Assembly: GCA_027919835.1 (NCBI GenBank)
Contig: JANVFP010000001.1
Location: 1,550,001-1,614,000 of the forward strand
Direction of reading: 5' to 3'
Length of the DNA: 64,000 nt
DNA from: Lentinula raphanica
Lineage: Eukaryota > Basidiomycota > Agaricomycetes > Agaricales > Omphalotaceae
Made by a program: the position numbers and the translations under genes. The notes under the pieces were generated by a model that did not search any database, was not told where the DNA came from, and saw nothing but the letters and a program-made list of their open reading frames with translations. Below, piece by piece: positions 46,070 through 58,005 of this stretch (the first letter of the stretch is position 1; every line of letters starts with the position of its first letter).

Positions 46070-46833
46070 TAGAGGTGCTCATGAGTGCACACTTGAGTGT
46101 ACTTGCCACCCGTGACACAAATATTCATCACTCAAAATCAGCAACTGTAACTCGAGTCTATACTCGAGTGTTTCTAAGTAAGAGACACTCGAGTGCAGGT
46201 GTCACGAATATTCAAGGTAATTTATTCAAATCGTGACTTGAGTGTTTACTTGAGTATATAGAGGAAAGACTTGAATATTGAAAAATAGACCGAGTGGTTT
46301 AATACTCGCTACCTTAATTTTCATAGGTTTTAATAAATATACAGTGCCAAAACATGTATTAACATGCTTTGAAACAAGAACAATGTACAGATTTACTGCT
46401 AGGTAAAGTTGCCATGAGGGGGAATTGAACTCTGAAGGAAGTTCAAGGAAGGCTGACCTTAGTCCAGAGTCAGTGCCTTTAACCACTTTATCATTCACAT
46501 TTTCTTACATATAACATATGTTAGACTATATTACTCCTTTTCTCCTAATAATTATAATAGGCAGTGACTGTGACTCTAACACAAAAATTTATAATAGGCA
46601 CATAGCCACCAAGAAAAGTCATGTGCAGGGTTAATAGTAGAAATACTCACGAGTACAGGAGAATACTCCCAAATAAATTGCACAACTACTTGTCAATACA
46701 ATTTGATGATTGTGACTTGAGTATACACTTGTGCCACGAGGACACTCATATGAATAAAACACTCAACTCGCGAGTCACGAGTACGAATAAACTCATGAGT
46801 ACTTGTCAACACTTGCCACTTGTGAGCATCTCA
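46070..46833. mobile_element. hAT-like MITE M2 (second copy, inverted)
   Basis: 764 bp. Left TIR TAGAGGTGCTCATGAGTG; right end CACTTGTGAGCATCTCA. Flanks ATTCTCGC (46062-46069) and ATTCTTGC (46834-46841) match 7 of 8. It contains the tRNA-like segment on the minus strand and is more diverged than M1. Confidence 0.82.
46410..46497 (-). other. tRNA-like segment in M2
   Basis: Complement of the M1 segment with a few changes. Box B GTTCAATTC (46422-46430 on minus) is unchanged; the box A region reads GATAAAGTGGTTAAAGGCA. Conservation relative to the rest of the MITE should be measured. Confidence 0.5.
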
Positions 46834-46854
46834 ATTCTTGCACTACACCTTTTA

Positions 46855-47580
46855 CATCAGGAAAAATATATCTAGGCCCACTTCAGGCAACCCCCCAAAT
46901 ATACCAAGTTAGGTAGGTAGACACCTGGCTTATTCCTTACCTAAGTAGGTTCAAATTCCCAGAAAATCCTGATCCCAGGGAATTCCTTTAGCTCAGGAAT
47001 TTCCCACTCCCCACTTATAAGGAAATTCCCAAGTAGCCCAACAAGTAGGGAATTCCTAGTACAAAACTAGGTGTGAAATTCCTTACCTAAATAGGCTGAA
47101 ATTCCCAGACATTTCTGGGGTAGGAATTCCCTACCTACCTAAGGGATTTCCCTTGGTAGGAATTTCCTTTGGTAGGAATTTCCTTTGGTAGGAATTTCTT
47201 TTGGTAGGAAATTCCTCTGGTAGGAATTTCTTTTGGTAGGAATTCCCTTTGGTAGGAATTTCCCTTGGCAGGAATTTCCTTTGGTAGGAATTTCCCTTGG
47301 TAGGAATTTCCTTTGGTAGGAATTTCCCTTGGTAGGAATTTCCTTTGGTAGGAATTTCCCTTGGTAGGAATTTCCTTTGGTAGGAATTTCCCTTGGTAGG
47401 AATTTCCTTTGGTAGGAATTTCCCTTGGTAGGAATTTCCTTTGGTAGGAATTTCCCTTGGTAGGAATTTCCTTAGGATTTCTCATATAGGAATTCCCTTA
47501 GGTAGGAATTTCCTGTGGTAGGAATTCCCTTAGGTAGGAATTTCCTGTGGTAGGAATTCCCTTACCCCCCAAAAAATTCC
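46855..47580. mobile_element. element E8 with expanded 16-bp tandem array
   Basis: Left end CATCAGGAAAAAT, then CAACCCCCCAAATATACC and TAGGTAGGTAGACACC. From 47150 to 47555 it is a tandem array of GGTAGGAATTTCC(T/C)TT. It closes with a CCCCCCAAAA block but no CCTGATG terminus. A shared 5' portion with E10 (58018-58260) shows common descent. Confidence 0.65.
47150..47555. repeat. tandem array, 16-bp unit, 32-bp higher order
   Basis: Units GGTAGGAATTTCCTTT and GGTAGGAATTTCCCTT alternate from about 47255 to 47470, giving a 32-bp higher-order period; the edges are less regular. A long minus-strand frame through it is a repeat artefact. Confidence 0.9.
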
Positions 47581-47634
47581 AACTTACATAGCTCAGTAAA
47601 CTTGAAATTAATGGCAGTATGTAATATATATAGA

Positions 47635-50600
47635 TCAATAGTCAGTAGTATCATCTAGTCTACTTGTTGCTGCATCTGCTAATTCTAACATATCCATGCA
47701 CTCTACTAGACCCAAGTCAAGGTCATCTTCATCTACGATGCTAAACTCATCTGAACTTTCATTGATCCACCTTCCATCATCTTCTGCAGATATCTCCACT
47801 TGCTCAGTGTCCAAAAAAGCTCGAATAGTGGAAAGATCAGACTGAGTGGGGCCCCAACTGTCATTCAAGATGAAGCCAGGTATTTTTACCAGGTCCTTTT
47901 CCCAGGTTATGTATAAGTGTCCCAGATAGGATCTGCGGCTGTGAAGTTGATGAAGAAGACCTGTGGACTGCTAGTCAGTCTTTGACTTGTCCAGAGAATT
48001 TGAAATACCTGAATCTGCCAGTGTTGCATCTATGCTATTTGTAACAACCTGCCATTCCTCATGCATCCACTGCTGCAGGCACAATATTTCATGCTTCAAA
48101 CGAAGAAACTCTTCATCACATCTGTCCCGCAGCAAAATGCCTCTGATACCCTTCCGAATGCTGTCATTGCAAAGCCAACCTGGAGGAGTCTCACCATCAC
48201 TTGTTTCATCCAGACCCACATCTTGCCAGATGTTGTCATCCACATCCAAGTTGAATAATTCCTTCATTGGGATCTGTTCTGGTGGGCATACGTTGTGAGG
48301 TGCACGGTTCAAGTCAATGAGCCGTTGCATCTCTGTGCACAAGGAGTTGTAGTGACGAGCAAGTTGCTGAATGCTAGGGTCACGTTTTTTCACAGACTCC
48401 TCAGTGTGCATGTGGAATTTGCGATCTGCGAAATCCAGATAGGATGAATCAAACACAAGTCATGTTCACATTATATAAGCCAACCTTTGTGTTGTTGCCG
48501 GCGGAAAGACCGTTCAAGCCTATCTCGTTCAAACTTTCTTGCTGCTAACCTACTACGAAGTCGAATCTTGACTGCTCTTGCATTCATCCGTAGGTTGATG
48601 AATGGACTTCCGGCTAGATGTCGATAAGTTGCTTTGTCCTCTACACCAAGCTTCCGCTCCTCTCGGACAAGAGCCAATCTCGAGTCAGATAGCCTCTTTT
48701 CAAGGATTGGTAGCTGGTTTTCTGCATCAGCGATCTCATACTCCTCAGCATCAAGATCAGATATGATGTCCTCAAGCTTCGAAATCCGATCAACTAGAGT
48801 CTCACAAGCCTTCTTCAATCGCAAGGCAGCCTCAACAGCTTTCTTGCCAGCCTGTTTAGATTGGCCTGCAAGCAAGTGGGTATGAGCTACAACTTAAAGA
48901 CTTCAAGTTATATCGACTTACGAGGCAGAGGTTGAGTCTGTGCTTTGACCTGAGTTTTCCACTGTTCACGAAGGAAACCGGCTTGGTGACCTGACTCCTT
49001 TACTTCCATATCTGCCTCGTGATACTTCACCTCTGCGTTCCTCCATTTTCGTGAGAGCCATTTGCCTATACCCATTAGGCTTTCCCTTGTAGAATGCTCA
49101 ACTTGTGCATCTAGAGTATAGAGTCGAAGATGATGCTAGGAATGCATTATTAATCACGTTTATATTAAGATTACCAGTACTTACGCCACAAACACGCAGA
49201 TAAGCAATGAGCTTGCTGATAGAGTGCCAGAATCGCTCACAGCCTTCCCCATCTGAGAGCCCAAACCCTTCACACTTCCGTGGGTGGTAGACACACTGAC
49301 ACGCCCACCCATGACCATATGCATGAAACACGGATATGGCAAAAGTTGTTCGGTCAACGTAGTTATCGAGAAATCCCCATCGCACACAGCTGCGGTGAAT
49401 CTGGCATCCTATGTCGTAGAGGATACCAACGGTCCAGTCCCGAGGAAGATTTTGGAATAAAATATCGATGAGGGTGAATGCGTAATGCTGTCTTTCACCC
49501 GGTGAGGTCATATTGACCAGCCACAGGACACGGTCATGACGGCACAACAATCCCATGAGAGCCGTAGAGTCAAAGAACTGAGAACTCGCTTTTTCTCGGG
49601 TTTCATCAGCCGCAGCAAAGCTCTGTTCACAAGTATCAAGAACTGAATTAGGAACTTTCAAGGGACCTTCACATCTATCCGCCCTCTCTGAATTTGAATC
49701 TTTTCCCTGGCGTCGATTTTCCTTGGGAGGTCGGACACGATCCACCAGTGCTTCCCCGGTCTTCACATGAGACTCAGGTACAAACACAGTCTTAGGATGT
49801 CGACGCGGAGGGTCATGGTGGGGCTGTTTATTATGTTTTTGGGTAAAACATGCATCGATGCAAACGATTACATTCAATCTAGTGAGGAACGGTGAGGATG
49901 CGAGCCAGAAAAATAGGACAGTTCTCACTCACCCATTGCTGATAGTAGAACACCCACCAAAACAGAGCGGACATCGCGCGCGGAGATATCCGCTTGGTCG
50001 GTTCAAAAGGCGCTCCTTATCCTTATCCTTGTCCTCATCGTCGCCGCTGTCGTTGTTTTCATCGTCCCCGTCGTCATCTTCATCATCTTCATCAATCTCA
50101 TCAGATTCGTCTTCACCATCATCATCCAGCTCTTCAGAGGTCGTGAGTTCTTGAAAATCCATCGACGATTCATCGCATACACGAAGCAAAGAACGCGATT
50201 GTAGGAGGATGGAATCGACGAAGTTGTTGGTAGCATCTTGTAGACTGTTGTACCACTGGAGCGCATTTCCAAATCGTCTCCGCAGAGGATCCTACAATTT
50301 GATACAATTCAATCAATACTATTACTCGCACCCAAGAAAAAATAATACGAACCTCCCCTTTCATGTTATATCCTTGACTCCAAAGAAAATCGCGGATCGT
50401 ATCCGTCAGCGCCGTTGTATTTGGTGAAATCCGGAGAAACAGTCGGGCCACGAAGTCTAGAACGCGCATATCTACAGCCAGACTTGGCTGTAAAGGCGCA
50501 CAGGGGAATAGACCCCTCTCTACAAGCTGTTCCGCTGCTCTTTGACATGGGCACACCTTAAGCTGTATCCTCTCCAGCTCTACAAACATATTAGATGACC

Positions 50601-53600
50601 CAGTAACTCAATGATCGTACCACTTACCGTGAAACCGAACAATCAAGACAGAAAGGTCGGATTGAACATTCATGCAGGTACATTCTTTTGTTAACGGTAC
50701 AGGATCCTTTTTGAGGTTCTCGGTGTCCCGCAGCAAACTCATGTATGGTTTGATAAGCTTGGGTATGACATCGGTGGTCCAACCAGCTGATACTGTAAAA
50801 CTTTTGTAAAAAGTACCGATAAGTTATCGGGTACCTATTGCAAATAGTTGTGATAACCCGGAGGGGGTCCCGGAAATGGCCCCGGGGGGTGGTCATGCCT
50901 GTCACTACCTGTCACATATGGCTTATATTTACTGTTTTGGGTAATTAATAATCATCCAGATATTAAATAAGCAGTACATTTTCAAAAAACCCGAAAATTC
51001 ATAAAAATTAATAAAAAACCTAAAATGGCCTGATTAGGTCAGATCAGGATATGTAAGCAAATGACCTCATATGATAAAAAATGATGTAGGGTCAATCTAG
51101 GTACTAAAAATAGCCCAAAAAATCACTAAAAATGCAAAAAATATTTAGGGATGGTATAGAGCCTATTGCAGGCCCAGGCACATCAAAATTACCAAAAAGG
51201 TAAAAATTGATCATGATCTCATCTTGTAGCAAAAAATCTGAAAAAAATCCTAAAAATAGTCAAAAAATTCAGGGGTGCCTTGTTGGCCCTGAAAATGCAA
51301 AATAAAAAAAAATACGCGACAAGTGTAAAAATTTTCATCACTCCAAACCACTCCAAATCCACTATACAGTCAGTATATATGATGTATATGCTATATTTAG
51401 CATCCTAGTACCTTTATTGGGCTAAAAATAGAACTTGATCTCATCTGATAGCAAAAAATCTGAAAAAATCATAAAAAAATACTCAAAAAATTCAGGGGTG
51501 CCTTATTGGCCCTGAAAATGCAAAATAAAAAATTTACATGACACAATTGAAAAACAACATCACTCCAAATCATACCAAATCCACTACACAGTCAGTATAT
51601 ATCATGTATATACTATTTATAGCACCCCTAGTACCCTCAATCACTTATATCACTCAAGAATCACACCAAACTGAATGATTTGGGGAGTAAATATATTATT
51701 TTTAGCACACCTAGTACCCTTGATAACTTAAAACAATTTATATTACTCAATATGTTCAGTACACTTAGCACTTATCACACCTAACACACTAAAACTCATA
51801 ACAGTACTTATATGTATTATACTTAACACAGTTGACAATGAAAATACTTAAAACAGTGTTGTCAGTCACTATACTTAACACACTTAACAGTCAAAAAGTC
51901 GGAACAATGTTACTTTATATACATAACACAATCATTGTTATACTATAACACACTTATAACAACGAGTTTTGGGCGCTTATGGGCGCTTATTTGGTGTTTT
52001 TGAGTCGAAATTCATTAATAGCACACTCAATAATTTTTGTGTGGGCTCTATATTGTGTAAGGATGTTGTTTATATCATACTACACTTGATACAATTTGGA
52101 GAACTCAAGATTACAGCTTTTGGGACTGGCTATATTGTGATCTTTTGTAATATAACAGTGTTTTATGTAAATGTCAATGCATATGTCCATGTAATGCAAG
52201 TATAGTGATGGTGGTTCATGAGGGAATCACTCCTACAGTCTACTAGAAGTGTCTGGACATGGTTCAGATACTCACTATGACTATTGGACTCTGTGAGATA
52301 CATGTACATGTTTCATGTACACTATAGATGTCTACACTTACATGTAATAATAGATGTCATATTCAATGACCCCCATTACAGATCTCTTTGCTGTATCACA
52401 TAGGGTTAGCATAGAATAGGTTGTAGGATGACTCTTCTCATGACCCAGTAGCAGTTTGACTTCATAACATGGGTGTATGCATTGACATTTACATAAAACA
52501 CTGTTATATTACAAAAGATCACAATATAGCCAGTCCCAAAAGCTGTAATCTTGAGTTCTCCAAATTGTATCAAGTGTAGTATGATATAAACAACATCCTT
52601 ACACAATATAGAGCCCACACAAAAATTATTGAGTGTGCTATTAATGAATTTCGACTCAAAAACACCAAATAAGCGCCCATAAGCGCCCAAAACTCGTTGT
52701 TATAAGTGTGTTATAGTATAACAATGATTGTGTTATGTATATAAAGTAACATTGTTCCGACTTTTTGACTGTTAAGTGTGTTAAGTATAGTGACTGATAA
52801 TACTGTTTTGAGTATTTTCATTGTCAACTGTGTTAAGTATAATACATATAAGTACTGTTATGAGTTTTAGTGTGTTAGGTGTGATAAGTGCTAAGTGTAC
52901 TGAACATATTGAGTAATATAAATTGTTTTAAGTTATCAAGGGTACTAGGTGTGCTAAAAATAATATATTTACTCCCCAAATCATTCAGTTTGGTGTGATT
53001 CTTGAGTGATATAAGTGATTGAGGGTACTAGGGGTGCTATAAATAGTATATACATGATATATACTGACTGTGTAGTGGATTTGGTATGATTTGGAGTGAT
53101 GTTGTTTTTCAATTGTGTCATGTAAATTTTTTTATTTTGCATTTTCAGGGCCAATAAGGCACCCCTGAATTTTTTGAGTATTTTTTTATGATTTTTTCAG
53201 ATTTTTTGCTATCAGATGAGATCAAGTTCTATTTTTAGCCCAATAAAGGTACTAGGATGCTAAATATAGCATATACATCATATATACTGACTGTATAGTG
53301 GATTTGGAGTGGTTTGGAGTGATGAAAATTTTTACACTTGTCGCGTATTTTTTTTTATTTTGCATTTTCAGGGCCAACAAGGCACCCCTGAATTTTTTGA
53401 CTATTTTTAGGATTTTTTTCAGATTTTTTGCTACAAGATGAGATCATGATCAATTTTTACCTTTTTTGGTAATTTTGATGTGCCTGGGCCTGCAATAGGC
53501 TCTATACCATCCCTAAATATTTTTTGCATTTTTAGTGATTTTTTGGGCTATTTTTAGTACCTAGATTGACCCTACATCATTTTTTATCATATGAGGTCAT

Positions 53601-54218
53601 TTGCTTACATATCCTGATCTGACCTAATCAGGCCATTTTAGGTTTTTTATTAATTTTTATGAATTTTCGGGTTTTTTTGAAAATGTACTGCTTATTTAAT
53701 ATCTGGATGATTATTAATTACCCAAAACAGTAAATATAAGCCATATGTGACAGGTAGTGACAGGCATGACCACCCCCGGAGCCATTTCCGGGACCCCCTC
53801 CGGGTTATCACAACTATTTGCAATAGGTACCCGATAACTTATCAGTGTTTTTTACAAAAGCTTTACTGTATCCTGTGGTCCAACGCTGGAACTGCGCGAG
53901 GCGTTTGCGAATGTGGTTATTGGGAGTGTCAGTGAAGACCATGCTGTGGGCGAGCTCGCCTTCATCACGCGCGGGTTTTATTTTGGGCTCGAGTAAATCG
54001 CTCCGACGTTCTTGCAGGCTGACCTGACCAAGTGGAACGGGTAGACGACTTTTTTGATTGAATTTTTTGCCGTTAGCCAGATAGAACGTGGGGAGAGCCG
54101 CGAGAGTTCGTTTGCGTTTTGGGGATGTCACAGGAATCAGAGAGTAATCAGGCGTCGATGCGGCAGCTTGATCTTCTGCTAACGCTTTGCGTTTCTCTGC
54201 TCTAATTCGCGGACGCAT
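47635..54218 (-). pseudogene. KDZ transposase gene split by palindrome B4
   Basis: N terminus MRPRIRAEKRKALAEDQAAA (54218). The exon ending FQRWTT is interrupted by B4, then DVIPKLIKPYMSLL follows. A cysteine-cluster region (CTCMNVQ, KVCPCQRA, GLFPCAP) typical of KDZ-associated CxC domains precedes an acidic run (50170-50030) and ARCPLCFGG. The KDZ core (49928-49180) has VIVCIDACFTQKHNK, ALMGLLCRHDRVL, GILYDIGCQIH, FHAYGHGWACQCVYHPRKCE and GEGCERFWHSISKLIAYL. A long coiled-coil/basic region (49090-48480) and helical C-terminal exons end at 47635. KDZ (Kyakuja-Dileera-Zisupton) enzymes are DDE-type transposases expanded in Agaricomycetes. Omitting B4 plus one target copy restores the frame. 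Several small introns were placed by GT..AG; the last junction near 47880-47970 is uncertain. Confidence 0.78.
50784..53876. mobile_element. giant palindrome B4 inside the KDZ gene, 3.09 kb
   Basis: Exact 8-bp flanks GGTCCAAC (50776-50783 and 53877-53884). Left end CAGCTGATACTGTAAAAC; right end read inward ACAGGATACAGTAAAGC. Arms of more than 1 kb match in inverted orientation (GGGTAATTAATAATCATCC at 50939 and complement at 53710). The complete core inverted repeat (51955-52710) has GAGTTTTGGGCGCTTATGGG edges around a spacer. No transposase is encoded. Confidence 0.92.
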
Positions 54219-55588
54219 GGGTTGGAAACGAAGTCTATGTTGATCACTAGCGTCAGCTTTGAAGTATTTGGCGACTAAATTTACACAGCATTTTACAAAG
54301 CTTTATTTGAAATTTCTGTCTACTGCTACAGCGCCACAGGCAGTCCGACAACCCAAGCTACATCTTGACTAGGGTATTTAAGAAAAGGGCATGCACGGAG
54401 TAGATGAGCATACCATTTGCACGAAAGAAATCAATGCCAAACTCTCATCGAGAAGGGTGCGTAAGTCCCAGCGCCTCGTAGCGTGAACTGAGCGTTCGAC
54501 CTTCATAAGCGTGTTTGGTTGAGTAACATACCCCAATACGATGTGAGGATACTCACATACCCAGTACCCTTCCAGATCCACCCGTCTTCGTCAGCCTTGA
54601 ATACTGTAAACCGTAGGATGGAAGACGTAGAACCGCATGAGGCGAGATTCGAGTGTAATTCGTAATGGTGGGCGAGGAAATAGAAAGCAGGGGCGGCGTG
54701 AGGGAATCAGCTTGTCGACGCGCCGTCTGCATGTGCCCTGGGATGTACAGCACTAACGAAGGGGATTAGATTGAGGTAAGCGGTTTTATGGATGGCGACC
54801 AGTACACGTACCTTGTTCATCGTCTGTCCTCTGAATTACGTCTTTACTTTCAACGACCCGCGACAACTCCTCCTTGATTTGCTCAGTTGTGGCCTTCCAG
54901 GGTTCTTCCAAAGAGCTTGGTGACAGCCAGCAGAGCCTTGCCTAGATGAGGGGCTGGGCGTCTGCTGGCTTATCGAAGGGAAGAACGGTGGTGAGATAGA
55001 AGATACAGTAGGCCTTGACGAGGACGGTGGAATATAACGGCCTGCTCGATCGGCGATGAGGATGGTTGGTCTGGTTGGAACTTGGCGGTACGAAATCAAG
55101 AGGAAAACATATTACATAATCGATTTGCCGTGAACTCACGGCTTCGAAGTAGAAACTTGATGAGTAAACACTGCAAGTACTGACTTGCCGAAGAGCCGAA
55201 TATGCCGACGAGCCGAGACAGGCGTCTAAGTGTTGAGCACATGAGGATATGACTCACGAAGTTGCTACTTTGCAGCCGTAAAATCATGGCTTGTTGAATT
55301 AGGTAAGCTTTCTCATTCTCTCTTCGGACTTCCACTTTGCTGGTAAGTTATAGCTCAGTCTTCAAGTTCGTACGTCGTCGTGTAGTGTAGGAGGCTAGAA
55401 TATAAGAAGAAAAACATAAGATATTTCGTGCTGAGAATGAGAAGGCCGAAGGCCGCCGTCGTATACGCGAAAGTCGTCGAAAGAGTTGAAACAACGAAAC
55501 GAGACGGGGCTGGTTGGTAGAAGCTCGCTCGTACAGTATCGAGCTAACGAACAACACACAGGATAGACTTTGGAAGGGTCTCTCAACA
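54219..55588. other. intergenic region between KDZ and SPT5-like genes
   Basis: Likely promoter region of two divergent genes. Minus-strand frames at 54836-55099 and 55096-55335 have no recognised domain. Pyrimidine-rich stretches precede both starts. Confidence 0.4.
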
Positions 55589-57007
55589 ATGACGACCAGT
55601 TCATCAACGCGCCCAAGCCCCACAGTATGTACCTCGCATTTGAATGAATCCCGCTTAACGAATTTGCTTCCGTTTTGCTTCCGTTTAGACCCTTCGACAA
55701 CTGTTCATTGCGGATGAAGCTCATGAAGGAGAGGAGGAAGACGATGACGATGACGATTACGATGAAGAAAGGTTTGAGGGAGACCGTCGACTGGCTGCTG
55801 TCGAGAGCGTCTCACTTCGACAGCGAGACGAACAGGACCCTCTGCAACGCGTGATTGCTGCTTGGGAGGAACGTTTGTCTAAACGCGTTCTCGTGGACTC
55901 ACACTCTGACCCTTTGAAATCTGTAACCACGTCCGATTGCGATGTACAGATGGGCGATGCTACCCGCGACTCAAATTCTCTGTCAACTGATCCCCTGGAC
56001 TACCTCAACGGCTATGGCTCGGATGATGCAAATGAAGAAGTACCACGCTCAGTTTCCTCCATCCGAGCGACAGATGATGTTGAGGGCTGGGAGATTCTCA
56101 GAATGTATCATTCTGATGAACTAGACCTCAGCGCCGCCGAATCGAAACTTCGTCAACTTTTCGGCGACGCAGTATATCGCACCAAGTGGGCAGGGGAAGT
56201 AGCCAAGATTATGCATGTCGAGAAGGACGATAACATCTCCTCTGTCGCCGCCCTTCTCGCGATCGAGTCTCACATCCAGCGACTGATCCCCGAAGATACT
56301 CCTGCAGTGGGTACCCGTTCTCCATCCGTATCTGCTGGAGGTCGCACACCCTCGTCTTTTGAGGAAGAGTTGGAAGACTGGACCGAGGAACAGGAAAAGC
56401 TCGCGGTCTGGATTCACGAAAACCTCGGTGATGTTGACTATGATTGTGGCATATACCACGTTCGATGCGAGGTAGGCGTGAGCCCCAAAAAAACACTTAC
56501 GATAGCTAATACAATCCTTAGAGAGGGCAAGAAACGGCTATAATTGGGAGGCTCAAGCAAGATATCACAGCGGGCAAGGTCCACCCGAATGTTTTGAAGG
56601 CCGCCTTTCCGTCTTATCAACCTGGTGGGATCTACATCCAAGTACGAAGCATGCTACCTATAAACTATCGGCTCGCATCGTACCTGCGCTCTATTCCAGG
56701 TCTGTTGTATCCTCGACATCCCAAACTCACCCTTCCATTGCATTCGGACGACTCGACAAAACTTCCGATCGCAAAATATGATCATAATGTTGATATGCCT
56801 ATCCACACTCTGGTCGAAAATGCTCATACTCAGCGACACCTAGTTTTGGATCGTTGGACGAGGTCCTTTCGTCCTGGTACTTGGGCCATAGCAAGAACTG
56901 GTCTGTACAAGGGCAACATCGGTCTGGTTATAGAAGATGACGCGAACGAGCATCAGGAAAAATGTACTGAGCCCTCAGCCACTAAAAGCTGCTCTCAGGC
57001 CCCCTAG
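55589..57007 (+). pseudogene. SPT5-like (NGN/KOW) gene, 3'-truncated
   Basis: Start MTTSSSTRPSPT (55589-55624), intron 55625-55688, then acidic ADEAHEGEEEDDDDDDYDEE and a long linker. After intron 56472-56521, QETAIIGRLKQDITAGKVHP and GGIYIQ resemble the NGN region of fungal SPT5 paralogues. RSFRPGTWAIARTGLYKGNI resembles a KOW motif (GxYKGxxGxV). True SPT5 is a Pol II elongation factor of about 1000 residues; this one ends after the first KOW. At 56951 the coding frame runs into element E9 and reaches TAG at 57005-57007, so the C-terminal KOW repeats are lost. SPT5-like paralogues near transposons are known in mushrooms; a role here is not shown. Confidence 0.6.
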
Positions 57008-58005
57008 AGCCTTTCAAGGCTTTGGAGCCCCCAAAGCCTGCAAAGATACCCCCCAAATCCTAGGCACTCTCAGCCACCTGAAAGTCTTGAGATATTCTTT
57101 AGGGTGCTTTGAGGTGCTTTGAAGTGCTTTGAGGGTCTTTGAGTGTCTTTGAGGATCTTTGAGTGTCTTTGAGTGTCTTTGAGGATCTTTGAGGTGCTTT
57201 GGGATTCTTTCAAAAGCAAATAATATGAATCAAAATCAATTGATTCCTTTTATTTCTATTTTACATTACATTCTATTTCATATTCTTGTATTATGTAATT
57301 TCTAATTATATTATATTACATAAGACTTATATAATTACAAGAATTTGTAATGTACTAGTTAGTCAATTATCAAATTATTTAGAGAATCTAATCTACAAAT
57401 CTCATATATAAGGTCCTTCATTGAGATATGATAACATATACAACATGTAGATATGTAGTTAATATAGCTATATATAAGTTTGGACCATGTGACAAACTTT
57501 TTGATTGTACATGGTTCACGGTGGCAGCCCAAATATATCATTGAAACAAGATCTTGTCAAAGTTGTCAATGTCAGTTTTTGATGCATGTATCTCTCAGAT
57601 TAAGCAAGTTCTGCAATGCACTTATGTAATTTCCTATTTGGGTGATGTTTTCTTCATTTAATTTGATATTAAAAGTTGCTAAAAAGCTCTGCAAAGACTC
57701 TCAAAGATCCTCAAAGATCCTCAAAGACCTTCAAAGACCCTCAAAGATCCTCAAAGCACTTCAAAGCACTACAAAGCAGTTTAGTGACCTGGGTTACCTG
57801 GGCAACCTAGGCCATTGAGGCACTTTCAGAGTCTCTAGGAATTAGCCATTTCTTGAGGTGCTCTCAGATCAAAGTACATTCCTTTGAGGTTGCCTAAGAA
57901 ATGCCCATTTTCCTCAGTGCTTTCTAGCTCTCCTAAGCATGTAGGCCCTCTAGAGAGCCTCAAAGATACTCATAGTTGCCTAGGCCTAGAGTGTTTTTCC
58001 TGATG
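56951..58005. mobile_element. long member E9 of the CATCAGG family
   Basis: 1055 bp. Termini CATCAGGAAAAATG / TTTTTCCTGATG. Near the left a CCCCCCAAATCC block and a (CTTTGAGGAT) array (57090-57210), an AT-rich centre (57230-57660), then the inverse array CTCAAAGATC (57690-57770). Flanking dinucleotides AG and CA do not match, so the right end may be a junction with E10. Confidence 0.65.

Noticed and set aside
47135..47485. 116-residue open frame of repeated FLPKEIPTKGNSYQ on the minus strand
   Set aside because: It is the translation of the 16-bp tandem array, whose period keeps several frames open; no independent coding evidence.
47150..47555. CRISPR-like array
   Set aside because: Regular repeats but no unique spacers, and the organism is eukaryotic; it is a simple tandem array.
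49858..50154. Plus-strand Ser-rich frame
   Set aside because: Antisense of the acidic stretch of the KDZ gene.
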